A stretch of DNA of 64,000 nt from Natranaeroarchaeum sp042663585 (GCF_042663585.1 NZ_JBHTAN010000002.1:1-64000); one strand, 5' to 3'. Numbered from the stretch's first letter, positions 52,492-62,347 are shown. Program-made: numbers and translations. The notes: generated from the sequence alone by a model not told the origin.

Positions 52492-52566
52492 GGGCGGTTA
52501 ACTCAGTTTGGATAGAGTATCTGGCTTCGGACCAGATTGTCGCGGGTTCAAATCCTGCACCGCCCG
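52492..52566 (+). tRNA. tRNA-Arg (UCG)
   Basis: 75-nt cloverleaf. The acceptor GGGCGGT pairs with ACCGCCC. The anticodon stem TCTGG/CCAGA holds the loop CTTCGGA, giving anticodon UCG, and the T arm is CGCGGGTTCAAATCCTGC. No CCA and no intron. Confidence 0.93.
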
Positions 52567-52760
52567 TCGAGGACCAGTGGTCCTGTTCGATTTATAATGA
52601 TCCACTCGGAGCTTTGCGTTGCACGGCTGAGTCGACTGTATGCCTGCAAGCCATCTGTTTTGTGACACTCTTATTGAGGGTTGTTTTGGCGAGTTCAGTA
52701 TCGAGAGAATCGACAGTCGCCTTTCACAGGAGGTAAATCGGTGATGGCGGAACTCCTAGT

Positions 52761-53303
52761 ATGGACGAGATTTTTGCTCCGTGGCGGATCGAGTGGATCG
52801 AGCGAGAGGATAAGAACCCCGATGTGGACGAGTGTATCTTCTGTGAATTCCCCGAGCGAGACGACGATCGGGAGCATCTGATCGTCGCGGAAAACGACCA
52901 CGCGTTCGTCATGCTCAACAACTACCCCTATAATCCAGGGCACGTCATGGTCATTCCGCGAGCGCATACAGGGGCGTACGAGGAGCTTTCAGACGTGGTG
53001 TTGCTCAGTCATGCACAGCTCAAGACGCGGACATTCGAAGCGATGAGAAAGGCGTTCGACCCCGATGGGTTTAACGCTGGGCTCAATCTTGGGGAGGGAA
53101 GCGGGGGGTCGATTGGTGACCATTTGCACACCCATATCCTTCCTCGCTGGGAAGGAGATACGAACTTCATGCCTGTCATCGGAAATACCAAAGTTATCGT
53201 CCAGGCTGTCGAGGAAACGTACGACCGCCTCCATACTGCATTCGCGGGCCTCGATGATACTCGAGCTGTTGACGGGGAGACTGCAGTTCGAGTGGACAGC
53301 TAA
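52761..53303 (+). CDS. HIT-family nucleotide hydrolase/transferase
   Basis: 180 aa. The CIFCEF pair and a later His could bind zinc. The active-site signature is HLHTHILPRW at about residue 121. Proteins of this branch are near Fhit/AP4A-phosphorylase-like archaeal HIT enzymes acting on dinucleoside polyphosphates or nucleotide adducts. The substrate is not evident. It lies between two tRNA genes. Complete. Confidence 0.88.
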   Translation: MDEIFAPWRIEWIEREDKNPDVDECIFCEFPERDDDREHLIVAENDHAFVMLNNYPYNPGHVMVIPRAHTGAYEELSDVVLLSHAQLKTRTFEAMRKAFDPDGFNAGLNLGEGSGGSIGDHLHTHILPRWEGDTNFMPVIGNTKVIVQAVEETYDRLHTAFAGLDDTRAVDGETAVRVDS

Positions 53304-53412
53304 CTAGCCTCTTCTCGGTCATCAGGGGCAGTAGTGAGGAGAAATCACGATAGAGATGGCATCGAGCGTATATCGCTACTGATTAAGCGTTTCTTGCTCT
53401 GGCTTCTACTGT

Positions 53413-53486
53413 GCCGTGGTAGCTCAGTTGGCCAGAGCAGACGCTTTGTAAGCGTCCAGTCGAGGGTTCGACTCCCTCCCACGGCT
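53413..53486 (+). tRNA. tRNA-Thr (UGU)
   Basis: 74-nt cloverleaf. The acceptor GCCGTGG pairs with CCACGGC, and the D arm is AGCTCAGTTGGCCAGAGCA. The stem GACGC/GCGTC carries the loop TTTGTAA (anticodon UGU), and the T arm is GAGGGTTCGACTCCCTC. No CCA and no intron. Confidence 0.94.
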
Positions 53487-53562
53487 TTCGAAGCGGTGTG
53501 GTATGAGAACGCGAGAGACCCAGTCACCCCCGCCCTTTACGTTGTAGACTCAAATATTCAGT

Positions 53563-54078
53563 ATGTACTATGATATTGTCCAGGGCGACATCACTCGGCA
53601 GACCGCCCATGGGCTGGTGAACACTACCGATCCCGAGTGTCGGATGGAGTGTGGTGTTTCGGGTGCGTTTCGAGATCGAGTGGGTGACTCAATGGTCGAA
53701 GAGGTAACGCGAGAGCAGCCTCTCGATGCTGGTGATGTCGTCGTAACCCAGGCGTATGATCTCCCTGCGCTCTACCTTCTCCATGCAGTCCCTGTTTCAG
53801 GAGCTGGACTAGCGACAGAAGCCAGCATTCGAACAACGACCCGGACTGTTCTAGAGCGGGCTGATCACTTGGGATGTCGATCTCTTGTCCTTCCGCTCCT
53901 TGGCTGTGGAGGCGGAGGAGTCGATCTTGAAGCAGGGGCAACGTGCATCTGTGGGGAAATCCAGCAGTTTGATCCCCAATCTCTGGCCGATGTCCGCGTG
54001 ATTTGCCATTCTGAGAGTGATTTCGAGAGCCTTGTGGACGCCACTCGTGAAGTTAGAGCTGTTCAAGGGCACTGGTAA
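53563..54078 (+). CDS. Divergent macro-domain protein
   Basis: 171 aa covering one macro domain: YDIVQGDIT, GLVNTTDPECRMECGVSGAF, VVTQAYDLPALYLLHAVP, LVLPLLGCGGGGVD and a C-terminal helix. Relative to the paralogue at 62621, the ligand-loop NAA is NTT and the GSGVAGA loop is ECGVSGA. ADP-ribose binding may be weakened or altered. It starts 77 bp after tRNA-Thr and is convergent with cofH (20 bp apart). Confidence 0.82.
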   Translation: MYYDIVQGDITRQTAHGLVNTTDPECRMECGVSGAFRDRVGDSMVEEVTREQPLDAGDVVVTQAYDLPALYLLHAVPVSGAGLATEASIRTTTRTVLERADHLGCRSLVLPLLGCGGGGVDLEAGATCICGEIQQFDPQSLADVRVICHSESDFESLVDATREVRAVQGHW

Positions 54079-54097
54079 GGTACCTCCTCGTACGAGT

Positions 54098-55459
54098 TCA
54101 TGCAGGAGGTAGCATCGGAGTTCCATCTGCCTGAGGACCGAGAGTTGGTCCGTTTGGCGGATCGTCGGGGTCGAGTCGTCGGAACTGCTGATAGTCTGTC
54201 GACCGTTCGACTGGGATCCGACCGATGGCAGTGATCATCTCGACGTAGTCCTGGAACAAACGGAACTCGCCGTATTCTCCGCCTGCCCGCTTGGTTATCT
54301 CCTCGGAGAGGATCGTCCCCATGAAGTCGTCTGCTCCGCAGGAGAGCAGTTTTAGCCCCTTCGCATTCCCGAACTTCACCCACGACGACTGGATGTGGTC
54401 GATATTGTCGAGGAACAGCCGTGAGACGGCGATCATCAGTTCGTCCTCGGCATCGGAGGCCCCAGTTGAGACCATGCCGCGGTCGTAGAGAGGCGTTTCC
54501 TGATGCACGAACGAAAGCGGGACGAATTCAGTGATGTTCCCGGTCCAGTCCTGGAGTTTGCGAATCCGCTCAAGATGGAGAACGCGATGCATCTCGTTCT
54601 CGACGTGACCGTACATGATTGTCGAGGTCATCGGCAGGCCAACATCAGCTGCTGCGGTCATCGCGTCGAGCCACTCGTCGGTACTTATTTTCCCGGGACA
54701 GATAACCGACCGCACTTCGTCGACAAGGATTTCAGCAGCTGTCCCCGGAACGGAGTCAAGTCCAGCTTCCTTCAACCGCAAATAAACCTCTCGATAGCTC
54801 CAGTCCGCCCCGCGCTGGGCGTGATATGCTTCCTCTGGCGTCATCGAATGCACGTGGACGCCACCGACGTCCATCGCTTCTATCTGGGCGCAGTAGGTGC
54901 TGGGATTCGTCTCGTACTCGCTAGGAGGACGGTAGTTCAGATCGCCGCGGTCGCTCGTATCGAGAACTTCGCGATGTTCATCGTCGAGTGCAAACGCTGG
55001 ATGCAGACCTGAAACGGACGTTACCTCGTAGATGCCCGTTTCGAGGGCCTCACGAACGATAGCTCGCGATTCTGTAGGTGTCTTCGTGAACCCACCGTGG
55101 CCCTCTTGATAGGATGTTCGGAACTGCTCGGAGCGGTCCTTGAAATTACAGAAGAGACAGCCCGTGTTGCAAGCAGTCGTGACGTTATTGTTGAGATTCG
55201 CGACGAACGTGACTTCCTCACCGACCTGTTCCGCCCGTCGACGATCCGCCGCTTCGAGAACAGCCTCCTTGCGCGTCGGATCAATTCCCTGTCGATCCGA
55301 TCCTGTGGTCATCAGCTCGACGCCGTCGGCCACAGTCAGTCGCTTGCCGCTTCTCGCCTTGTCTAACGCGTTCTCGAACGATTGATCCGTCTCGGGCTGG
55401 TGAGTGAAATCGAACCGCTGCCGCGGGATGTTTGTCCGTTGTTCGGGTGCGTTCGCCAC
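54098..55459 (-). CDS. cofH: FO synthase subunit CofH
   Basis: 453 aa from GTG 55459, chosen because a TATA-like CTTTTTACTA (55490-55481) lies 27 bases upstream; a Met 24 codons earlier exists. Radical-SAM enzyme with CNTGCLFC (Cys-x3-Cys-x2-Cys) binding a 4Fe-4S cluster. The following segments (GLHPAF, VHVHSMTPEEAYH, GKISTDEWLD, MYGHVENEMHRVLHL) are characteristic of CofH. It transfers a tyrosine-derived hydroxybenzyl group to a ribityl-uracil in coenzyme F420 synthesis. CofG is not in the window. It is divergent from the Cdc48-like gene. Confidence 0.9.
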   Translation of the reverse strand: MANAPEQRTNIPRQRFDFTHQPETDQSFENALDKARSGKRLTVADGVELMTTGSDRQGIDPTRKEAVLEAADRRRAEQVGEEVTFVANLNNNVTTACNTGCLFCNFKDRSEQFRTSYQEGHGGFTKTPTESRAIVREALETGIYEVTSVSGLHPAFALDDEHREVLDTSDRGDLNYRPPSEYETNPSTYCAQIEAMDVGGVHVHSMTPEEAYHAQRGADWSYREVYLRLKEAGLDSVPGTAAEILVDEVRSVICPGKISTDEWLDAMTAAADVGLPMTSTIMYGHVENEMHRVLHLERIRKLQDWTGNITEFVPLSFVHQETPLYDRGMVSTGASDAEDELMIAVSRLFLDNIDHIQSSWVKFGNAKGLKLLSCGADDFMGTILSEEITKRAGGEYGEFRLFQDYVEMITAIGRIPVERSTDYQQFRRLDPDDPPNGPTLGPQADGTPMLPPA

Positions 55460-55589
55460 GGAAGCCGATTCTCGCAGTAGTAGTAAAAAGTCTGCGTGGC
55501 CGTCGCTTTGAGAGCCGTTGTCTCCCTCCACACCCTTTTTCAGTATCGGTTGCCGACCTACACGTGATTACTGCCGAAGAGTTTGGGAT

Positions 55590-57809
55590 ATGACCGAGAT
55601 TCAGCTCACAGTCGAGAAAGCGTATCCGACCGATACTGGGAAAGGGATTGCTCGAATCGCCCCGTCTAGCCTCGAGGAACTCGAACTGAGTCCTGGTGCA
55701 TTCGTTGCTATCGAGGGGGAGCAGACGGCGGTTATGAAAGCACAGCGGGCCGATCCCGAAGACTGGGAGGAGGATATTATTCGTATTGATGGCTTTGCTC
55801 GGGACAACGCCGGCGTCGCTCTCGGGGAGCGAGCTACTGTTCGATCGGCGTCGATCCAGTTCGCCGACGAGGTCACGCTCGCGCCGACCGACGAGATACA
55901 GACCCCGCTCGATCCCGATGTTGTCGGTGTCGTCAAACAGCAGTTACTCCACCGCTCTGTCACCCAACATAATCTCGTTCCAATAACTGCCCAGAGCACG
56001 CAGCCGTTCCTGCGCTCGCCCGGAGATACGCTCACCTTCGTTGCGACCGATGTCGATCCTGCAACGGTCGTCGAAGTCACTGACGACACTACTATCAAAG
56101 TTCGCGAAACGCCAGTCTCGCAGAATCCCGACGTCCGAACACAGGACGGCATTACGTACGACGAGATCGGCGGACTTCAGGAAGAACTTGACCGCGTCCG
56201 GGAGATGATCGAACTCCCACTCAATCATCCCAAGCTCTTCGACCGGCTGGGTATCGAGCCACCGAAAGGTGTCCTCCTGTATGGGCCACCTGGCACAGGA
56301 AAGACGCTTCTTGCAAAAGCCGTCGCCAACGAGACCGCCGCGAGCTTCCACTCGATTGCCGGGCCGGAGATCATCTCGAAGTACTACGGCGAGTCCGAGC
56401 AAGAGCTCCGTGACACCTTCGAGGAGGCGCAAGCGGAGGCTCCCGCGATCATTTTCATCGACGAACTGGACTCGATCGCTCCGAGCCGAGAGGAGGTCAC
56501 GGGAGAGGTCGAACGCCGAGTTGTCGCCCAGCTACTCTCATTGATGGACGGACTCGACGACCGCGGGGAGGTCGTCGTTATCGGTGCGACGAATCGACAC
56601 GATGCGGTCGATTCTGCGCTTCGACGCCCTGGCCGCTTCGACCGGGAAATCGAGATTGGTGTTCCCGACGAAGCCGACCGGGAGGAGATCCTCCGTATTC
56701 ATACCCGAGCGATGCCACTGGCGAAAGACGTCCATCCAAGTGATCTCGCGACGCAGACGCAGGGCTTCGTCGGTGCAGATCTCGAATCACTCGCGAAGGA
56801 GGCCGCGATGCACGCCCTCCGACGGTATCTTCCGGAGATCGATATCGAGGAGGACGAGATACCGCCGTCTCTCGTCGAGCAGATAGTCGTCAAAGCGGTC
56901 GACTTCGAACGTGCCCTTCCCGGAATCGAGCCCTCTGCGCTCCGCGAGGTCGACGTTCGGATTCCAGAGGTAACGTGGAAGCACGTCGGGGGGCTCGATA
57001 CCGTCAAGCAAGAGCTTCGCGAGAGTGTTGTCTGGCCACTCGATAGCCCGGAGAAGTTCGAACGACTCGGGATCGATGCAGTGTCGGGCGTCCTTCTCTA
57101 TGGACCTCCCGGAACGGGGAAGACGCTCCTCGCGAAAGTCGTCGCCAACGAAACGGACGCGAATTTCATTCCGGTTCGCGGGCCGGAACTCCTCTCGAAA
57201 TGGGTCGGCGAATCTGAAGAAGCGATCCGGGAGGTCTTCCAGAAAGCACGAAAAGTCTCGCCCTCGATCGTCTTCTTTGACGAACTCGATAGTCTCGCGA
57301 CGAGCCGTGCCCAGGGTCCGGACGGTGGGAGTTCTGACCGTGTCGTCAACCAGCTCCTGACGGAACTCGACGGCCTTCAGTCGATGGAAGACGTGGTCGT
57401 AATCGGGGCGACGAACCGGCCGGATATGCTCGATGCGGCACTCCTACGGACGGGGCGGTTCGGCCGGTTGATCAAAGTTGAGGAACCAACATTCGAGGAT
57501 CGCGAACAGATCCTCAAGGTGCATACCGAAGAAACGCCGCTCGCCTCCGACGTGAGTTTCCGCGAGTTAGCCGAACAGACCGACGGCTACGTGGGGAGCG
57601 ATCTCGAGAATCTCACCCGAGAGGCCGCAATCGAAGCGCTACGAGATGACATGGAGGTCGTTTCGATGCGTCATTTCGATCGCGCTATCGACCGGATCCG
57701 ACCGACGATGACCGATGCGACCAGTGAATACTACGAGCGGATTGATGAGGAACTCGACCGAGAACGCTGGCCGGACACGACCGGGAGTGGTCCTCGAGGC
57801 TTCCAGTAA
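55590..57809 (+). CDS. Cdc48/p97-like AAA+ ATPase
   Basis: 739 aa from ATG 55590. An N-terminal double-psi barrel-like domain (about 1-180) is followed by two AAA modules. D1: GPPGTGKTLLAKAVANE, IIFIDELDSIAP, ATNRHDAVDSALRRPGRFDREIEI. D2: GPPGTGKTLLAKVVANE, IVFFDELDSLATS, ATNRPDMLDAALLRTGRFGRLI. D2 has LRTGRFGR in place of the common LRPGRFDR. Such unfoldases extract proteins and feed proteasomes. Haloarchaea usually have several paralogues. Full length. Confidence 0.93.
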   Translation: MTEIQLTVEKAYPTDTGKGIARIAPSSLEELELSPGAFVAIEGEQTAVMKAQRADPEDWEEDIIRIDGFARDNAGVALGERATVRSASIQFADEVTLAPTDEIQTPLDPDVVGVVKQQLLHRSVTQHNLVPITAQSTQPFLRSPGDTLTFVATDVDPATVVEVTDDTTIKVRETPVSQNPDVRTQDGITYDEIGGLQEELDRVREMIELPLNHPKLFDRLGIEPPKGVLLYGPPGTGKTLLAKAVANETAASFHSIAGPEIISKYYGESEQELRDTFEEAQAEAPAIIFIDELDSIAPSREEVTGEVERRVVAQLLSLMDGLDDRGEVVVIGATNRHDAVDSALRRPGRFDREIEIGVPDEADREEILRIHTRAMPLAKDVHPSDLATQTQGFVGADLESLAKEAAMHALRRYLPEIDIEEDEIPPSLVEQIVVKAVDFERALPGIEPSALREVDVRIPEVTWKHVGGLDTVKQELRESVVWPLDSPEKFERLGIDAVSGVLLYGPPGTGKTLLAKVVANETDANFIPVRGPELLSKWVGESEEAIREVFQKARKVSPSIVFFDELDSLATSRAQGPDGGSSDRVVNQLLTELDGLQSMEDVVVIGATNRPDMLDAALLRTGRFGRLIKVEEPTFEDREQILKVHTEETPLASDVSFRELAEQTDGYVGSDLENLTREAAIEALRDDMEVVSMRHFDRAIDRIRPTMTDATSEYYERIDEELDRERWPDTTGSGPRGFQ

Positions 57810-57865
57810 GCAACGGGAGGTATCAGGAGAACTTTTGGGCTGGCAGTTTGTGGCCCGGGCTGTCG

Positions 57866-58171
57866 ATGATCGTACTTCACGCGAGTTTTCCGATCGATCC
57901 GGGTCGGCGTGATGAAGCGCTCGAACTGGTCGACGATCTCGTCGAGCAGTCACAGGCAGAGGACGGGATGATCGAGTACCGGGCGACGACGGATGTCCAA
58001 GACTCGAACGTCATCCGCTTCTTCGAGCAGTACGAAGACGCAGAGGCGTTCGAGTCGCATACGGAAACAGCACACTTCCAGGAGTTTGAGGCGGCACTGC
58101 CGGACCTCCTTGCCGGCGAACCCGAAGTTATCCAGTTCGACGTCGATAGCGCTACCGAACTCGAGCTGTAA
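57866..58171 (+). CDS. Antibiotic-biosynthesis-monooxygenase-like (ABM) small protein
   Basis: 101 aa from ATG 57866. It matches the dimeric ferredoxin-like ABM fold: IVLHASFPIDPGRRDEALELV, EDGMIEYRATTDV, FFEQYEDAEAFESHTETAHFQEF. Proteins of this type are often quinol monooxygenases or have no known reaction. It begins 56 bp after the Cdc48-like gene, same direction. Complete. Confidence 0.85.
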   Translation: MIVLHASFPIDPGRRDEALELVDDLVEQSQAEDGMIEYRATTDVQDSNVIRFFEQYEDAEAFESHTETAHFQEFEAALPDLLAGEPEVIQFDVDSATELEL

Positions 58172-58399
58172 CGTCGTTCTCGGCAATCGAACGCCGTCGG
58201 GACTGCACTATACACCGAGGGTATTATAGAATCATTGATAAATATATTACTTTCCTCACATATGGCTGAATACGCTGATAAATAGAGATGTAACGTGTCA
58301 AACATCGTCTCCGAATCTATCATATCCACCGTCAGTGGCGAGTCGATACTCCACTTGAAGTACGATACGGTTATCCCTGTCCAGAGAGAAGATAAGGAA

Positions 58400-58630
58400 A
58401 TGACGCCCTCCACTTCCACTACTGAGCGACAGCCGCCCGACAAGGCGACCCTCTATTGTCCCGAGTGCGGTCTCGATAGTCATATTAATGGCGACTGGAC
58501 CATCCACATACTCGCCAATTCGCTTACCTACGAGTGTCCGAATTGTGAAGCGGTGATCGATTCTCGCCGGAATCAAAAGGAGTTGGCTGCATGGAGTGGT
58601 GGATCGCTTCATTTCGCGACCGAGAACTGA
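58400..58630 (+). CDS. Small zinc-finger protein, 76 aa
   Basis: From ATG 58400 the protein has a short polar head then CPECGL...CPNCEA, with two His and Trp residues between (NGDWTIHILANSL), and a basic tail. A much longer frame from 58295 has no support. Such proteins (DUF8106-like) recur in haloarchaea. Function unknown. Promoter region AT-rich. Confidence 0.65.
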   Translation: MTPSTSTTERQPPDKATLYCPECGLDSHINGDWTIHILANSLTYECPNCEAVIDSRRNQKELAAWSGGSLHFATEN

Positions 58631-58849
58631 CCTGTACATAGGTAACACCAGTCTCCCACAATTTGATAGCGTTCAGTCATATCACTCTCAACCTGAGTTA
58701 TTGTCCATCGAATAGGATAATCAGCTCCCTGTATTGAGCGAATCGAGTGAGTAAGGAACTGGTATGAAAAATAATATATAACGTCCTCTCACACTACTCG
58801 TAATTTCGATTTCAGCGATGTTTTAGGGCTGCTCGTAGACGCTTACTGT
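58631..58849. other. Intergenic region before adk
   Basis: About 220 bases without a gene. AATAATATATAAC at about 58772 is a plausible TATA region for the adk transcript, roughly 75 bases before the start, so a leader would be present. Confidence 0.45.
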
Positions 58850-59485
58850 ATGGCTGATTTACGACTCGTTATTCTCGGGGCTCCTGGTGCCGGGAAAGGG
58901 ACACAGTGCGAACGCCTCGTTGACGAATTCGATCTTGCGCACGTCACGACCGGTGACGCGCTCCGCGCGAACAAGGATATGGAGACTGAGTACGGTACGC
59001 CCCGGAGTTTCATGGACGAAGGCGAACTCGTTCCAGACCCTGTCGTCAACGAGATCGTCGAAGCAGAACTAACGGCTGCAGATGGGTTCGTGCTCGACGG
59101 CTATCCCCGGAATCACGATCAGGCCGAATATCTCGACTCGATCACCGACCTCGATGGTGTGCTGTATTTAGCGGTCGACGAAGATGTACTGGTTGACCGG
59201 CTTACTGGGCGACGAGTGTGTTCTGACTGTGGGGCAAACTACCACGTCGAGTTCAACCCACCGGCGGAGGCAGGGACCTGTGACGAGTGTGGTGGTGGCC
59301 TCTATCACCGAGAGGACGATCAGGAAGAAACGGCCCGTGAGCGGCTACGCGTCTACCAAGAAAACACGCAGCCGCTCATCGAGTTCTATCGGAATCGTGG
59401 GGAACTAATCGAAATCGATGGGGAGCAATCCATCGAAGCGGTTTGGGAGGACGTCAAAGATGCCGTGCAGTCGACCAGTTCGTAA
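58850..59485 (+). CDS. adk: Adenylate kinase
   Basis: 211-aa enzyme of the bacterial-type long adenylate kinases found in haloarchaea. P-loop GAPGAGKGTQ at about residues 10-19, TTGDALR, DGYPRNHDQAEYL, and a LID with a four-Cys zinc site (CSDCG...CDECGG). It interconverts ATP, AMP and ADP. Complete. AT-rich upstream region as above. Confidence 0.95.
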   Translation: MADLRLVILGAPGAGKGTQCERLVDEFDLAHVTTGDALRANKDMETEYGTPRSFMDEGELVPDPVVNEIVEAELTAADGFVLDGYPRNHDQAEYLDSITDLDGVLYLAVDEDVLVDRLTGRRVCSDCGANYHVEFNPPAEAGTCDECGGGLYHREDDQEETARERLRVYQENTQPLIEFYRNRGELIEIDGEQSIEAVWEDVKDAVQSTSS

Positions 59486-59513
59486 TACCGGAAAATAGCG
59501 CTAGGTGTTGATT

Positions 59514-59702
59514 CTACTCTTCGTCAGCGCCGTCCTTGATCTCTGCGAGCTGGTCCATGAGTTCATCGGTGGACGCGTCCGTTTCGAACGTGATCTCGCC
59601 TTCGTGTTCGTTTTCGTGAACACTCACGCCTTCACTGTCCTCATCATCGGCATTGACGTCCTGGTTCTGCTGCTCGGATTCGTCATAGCTCCCAAAACCC
59701 AT
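59514..59702 (-). CDS. Small acidic haloarchaeal protein (DUF5786-like)
   Basis: 62 aa, strongly acidic. It starts MGFGSYDESEQ and has the amphipathic ASTDELMDQLAEIKDG near the C-terminus, a pattern I recall from the DUF5786 family, which is restricted to haloarchaea. Convergent with adk (28 bp). No function is known. Confidence 0.7.
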   Translation of the reverse strand: MGFGSYDESEQQNQDVNADDEDSEGVSVHENEHEGEITFETDASTDELMDQLAEIKDGADEE

Positions 59703-59818
59703 ATGAGACGATAGCGGTGGCGTGGACTAAAAACAACCGGTCCGCTTGCAGGTGATTATGAGACGTTCGGTATCATATACCAAGATAGATGGGGCTGGGC
59801 TCTCCATCTCGAAGGATA

Positions 59819-59938
59819 ATGACCGCTGACGTTGCACAGTGTCCGGAATGCGGGTGGACCGGCCAGGAGTCTGATTTCGAGGTAGACGGCAACGAGCGAA
59901 AGTGCCCCGTATGTCAATACACGATGAAACGGGTTTGA
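59819..59938 (+). CDS. Zinc-ribbon micro-protein, 39 aa
   Basis: ATG 59819 to TGA 59938 codes 39 residues with CPECGW and CPVCQY separated by 18 residues, a complete minimal zinc ribbon. Short spacing to the next tiny zinc gene (59996) suggests co-transcription. Function unknown. Confidence 0.6.
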   Translation: MTADVAQCPECGWTGQESDFEVDGNERKCPVCQYTMKRV

Positions 59939-59995
59939 ATACAGTATCCAGCGAACCGAATACCTATGCCTACTGGTTGACCAGAGACAAATACG

Positions 59996-60154
59996 ATGCC
60001 TTCCTGCGACAATTGTGGCTCGTTCGTGACTGAGGCCTATGTGCGAGTGTTTGCACCAGAGGGTATGGAGACTGTTCGAGTGTGCCCTAGCTGTGAAGAC
60101 AAAGTTCGGGATGGGGCCGACGTTCGAACAGCTCGCTCCACGCGACAGCAGTAA
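59996..60154 (+). CDS. Zinc-binding micro-protein resembling DUF7563
   Basis: ATG 59996 to TAA 60154 codes 52 aa: CDNCGS, then AYVRVFAPEG..., then CPSCED and a basic tail. The pattern C-x2-C, beta hairpin, C-x2-C with SFVTEAYVRVFA matches a common haloarchaeal family (DUF7563-like). Likely nucleic-acid or protein binding; unproven. Confidence 0.65.
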   Translation: MPSCDNCGSFVTEAYVRVFAPEGMETVRVCPSCEDKVRDGADVRTARSTRQQ

Positions 60155-60370
60155 TTCTGGACTCTATCGGAATGAAGTGGCGGCTCGGATTCTCGCGTCA
60201 TCACAAGGGGCTCAGAGGGGTAACCATTCGTCACTGCCGCCATCTCACACTCTCTGCTCAGTCGTAACAATCCCTTGGACCGCAAAGAGGTGTATCTGAG
60301 CCCACCGGGTGCTCAATTCAGTATCGAAACTGTCGAGTCCCGACCGTCCCGACTACTGAGGAGAACACGT

Positions 60371-61273
60371 ATGAAACTCGGTATAATTGGGCTCGGGAGA
60401 ATGGGCCAGATCGTCGTGGATCGAGTTCTCGCTGCCGGTCATAACGTCGTGGCCTTTGATATTGACGAGAACGCAGTTGCAACGGCTCTTGAACGGGGAG
60501 CATCGGGGGCGGCATCGATTTCGGATGTCGCGGATCAGCTTGGCGACGAGAAACGCATCTGGCTCATGGTGCCAGCGGGTGACCCAGTTGACGCCGCGCT
60601 TGACGAACTCGAACCATCGCTCGGCAGTGATGATATCGTCGTCGACGGCGGGAACTCGAACTTTCAGGATTCGATTCGGCGAGCAGAGTCAACTGACGCT
60701 GCGTATCTAGACTGTGGAACGAGTGGCGGGCCCGCCGGTGCAGAACGCGGTTTCTCGTTGATGATTGGTGGTCCGGAGTGGGCATACGACGAACTCGAAG
60801 CCGTATTCGATGCCGTCGCGACAGGCCCTGACGGCCACGAACGGATGGGGCCAGCAGGCTCCGGACACTACGTGAAGATGATCCACAACGGCGTCGAGTA
60901 CGCGCTGATGCAGGCGTACGGTGAAGGCTTCGAACTGCTCGCGAACGGACGATACGATCTCGACCTTGAAGCAGTAGCACGAACGTGGAACAACGGAGCG
61001 GTAATCCGCTCGTGGTTGCTCGAACTCTGTGAAGAGGCGTTCCGCGAAGAGGGGAACGATCTGGATGGCGTTGCAGACTACGTTGCGGGTGGCTCGACTG
61101 GAACGTGGACTGTCCAGGAAGCGCTCGAACAGGAGGTCCCTGTTCCCCTCATCTACGGCGCACTGGCCGAACGCTTCAGTAGTCGCAACTCGCGATTCTC
61201 ACGGCGTCTCGCCAATCGTCTCCGGTATGGGTTCGGTCGTCACGAGATCAAGCGACAGGACAAGAGCGAGTAA
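60371..61273 (+). CDS. gnd: 6-phosphogluconate dehydrogenase, decarboxylating
   Basis: 300 aa from ATG 60371; an earlier frame start at 60275 has no family support. N-terminal Rossmann motif GLGRMG, then MVPAGDPVDAAL, VDGGNSNFQDS, GTSGGPAGAERGF and the catalytic-Lys block GHYVKMIHNGVEY, ending in the helical domain. This short type is NAD-preferring. In haloarchaea it makes ribulose-5-phosphate in the oxidative pentose phosphate route. Complete. Confidence 0.9.
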   Translation: MKLGIIGLGRMGQIVVDRVLAAGHNVVAFDIDENAVATALERGASGAASISDVADQLGDEKRIWLMVPAGDPVDAALDELEPSLGSDDIVVDGGNSNFQDSIRRAESTDAAYLDCGTSGGPAGAERGFSLMIGGPEWAYDELEAVFDAVATGPDGHERMGPAGSGHYVKMIHNGVEYALMQAYGEGFELLANGRYDLDLEAVARTWNNGAVIRSWLLELCEEAFREEGNDLDGVADYVAGGSTGTWTVQEALEQEVPVPLIYGALAERFSSRNSRFSRRLANRLRYGFGRHEIKRQDKSE

Positions 61274-61351
61274 TATCGTACCGATGGAGTCGTCGGAGTC
61301 GTATCCGCGGATCTCGAAGTTGCTTTCCGCATTGCTCTCCGAACTGGGACT

Positions 61352-62281
61352 ATGGACGTGACCTTTCTCGGAACGAGTGGGGCAGTTCCGACGACCCAGC
61401 GCAATCCGAGTGCAATCCTGCTTCGTCGAGAAGGGGAACGATTTCTTTTCGATGTCGGAGAGGGGACACAGCGACAGATGATGCGCTTCTCGACCGGTTT
61501 CGACGTTTCCATGATCTTTCTCACACATCTCCACGGTGATCACGTCCTTGGTCTTCCTGGGCTTCTACAGACGCTCGATTTCAATGAGCGAACTACACCT
61601 CTCGACATCTACACGCCCGCAGGTACCTCTGGAGATGTTGAAAATCTCCTCGACGCGACAGGGACGACACCGGGCTTTCGTGTTCAGGTACACGATGCGA
61701 CGCCTGGGAAGCCGATTATCGAGCGTGACGAGTACACGATTCGAACCGTCGAGACCGACCATCGAACACGTTCCGTTGGATACGCACTCGTCGAAGCCGA
61801 GCGGAAAGGTCGATTCGACCGTGAGCGAGCCGAAGATCTTGGCGTTCCTGTGGGGCCAAAGTTCCAACAGCTCCACGAGGGATCCCCCGTGGAACTCAAG
61901 GACGGAACTGTCGTTCAGCCAGAGGAGGTCGTCGGTGACCCACGTCCGGGGCGGCGCGTCGTTTATACCGGCGATACCCGACCGACAGAGCCTGTTGTTT
62001 CGGCCGCTGCGAACGCAGATTTGCTCATTCACGATGCGATGTTCACTCAGGACCGACAGCAGCGGGCGCAACAAACCGGTCACTCGACGGCCCAGGAGGC
62101 AGCTACTGTCGCCTCGAAGGCCGGTGTTAAGCGACTCGCACTCACACATATCTCCTCACGGTACGCAACCGATGCTGAACCGCTCGAGAACGAGGCTGTC
62201 GAGAAATTCGGTGACAATGCGTTCCTCCCTGATGATGGAGATACGATTACCATTCCCTATCCCGAGATCGACGACGAGTAG
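61352..62281 (+). CDS. rnz: RNase Z (tRNA 3' endonuclease)
   Basis: 309-aa metallo-beta-lactamase. Motifs: FLGTSGAVPT at the start, THLHGDHVLGLPGLLQ (zinc ligands), the flexible-arm region, YTGDTRPTEPV and LTHISSRY. It cuts pre-tRNA 3' trailers before CCA addition, which suits the CCA-less tRNA genes here. Complete and normal length. Confidence 0.94.
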   Translation: MDVTFLGTSGAVPTTQRNPSAILLRREGERFLFDVGEGTQRQMMRFSTGFDVSMIFLTHLHGDHVLGLPGLLQTLDFNERTTPLDIYTPAGTSGDVENLLDATGTTPGFRVQVHDATPGKPIIERDEYTIRTVETDHRTRSVGYALVEAERKGRFDRERAEDLGVPVGPKFQQLHEGSPVELKDGTVVQPEEVVGDPRPGRRVVYTGDTRPTEPVVSAAANADLLIHDAMFTQDRQQRAQQTGHSTAQEAATVASKAGVKRLALTHISSRYATDAEPLENEAVEKFGDNAFLPDDGDTITIPYPEIDDE

Positions 62282-62347
62282 TCCTGTGGATATGGAGGGA
62301 AACCATCCAGCGAAGGGATTGTATGGCCGGTCGTTCTACAGGGAGAA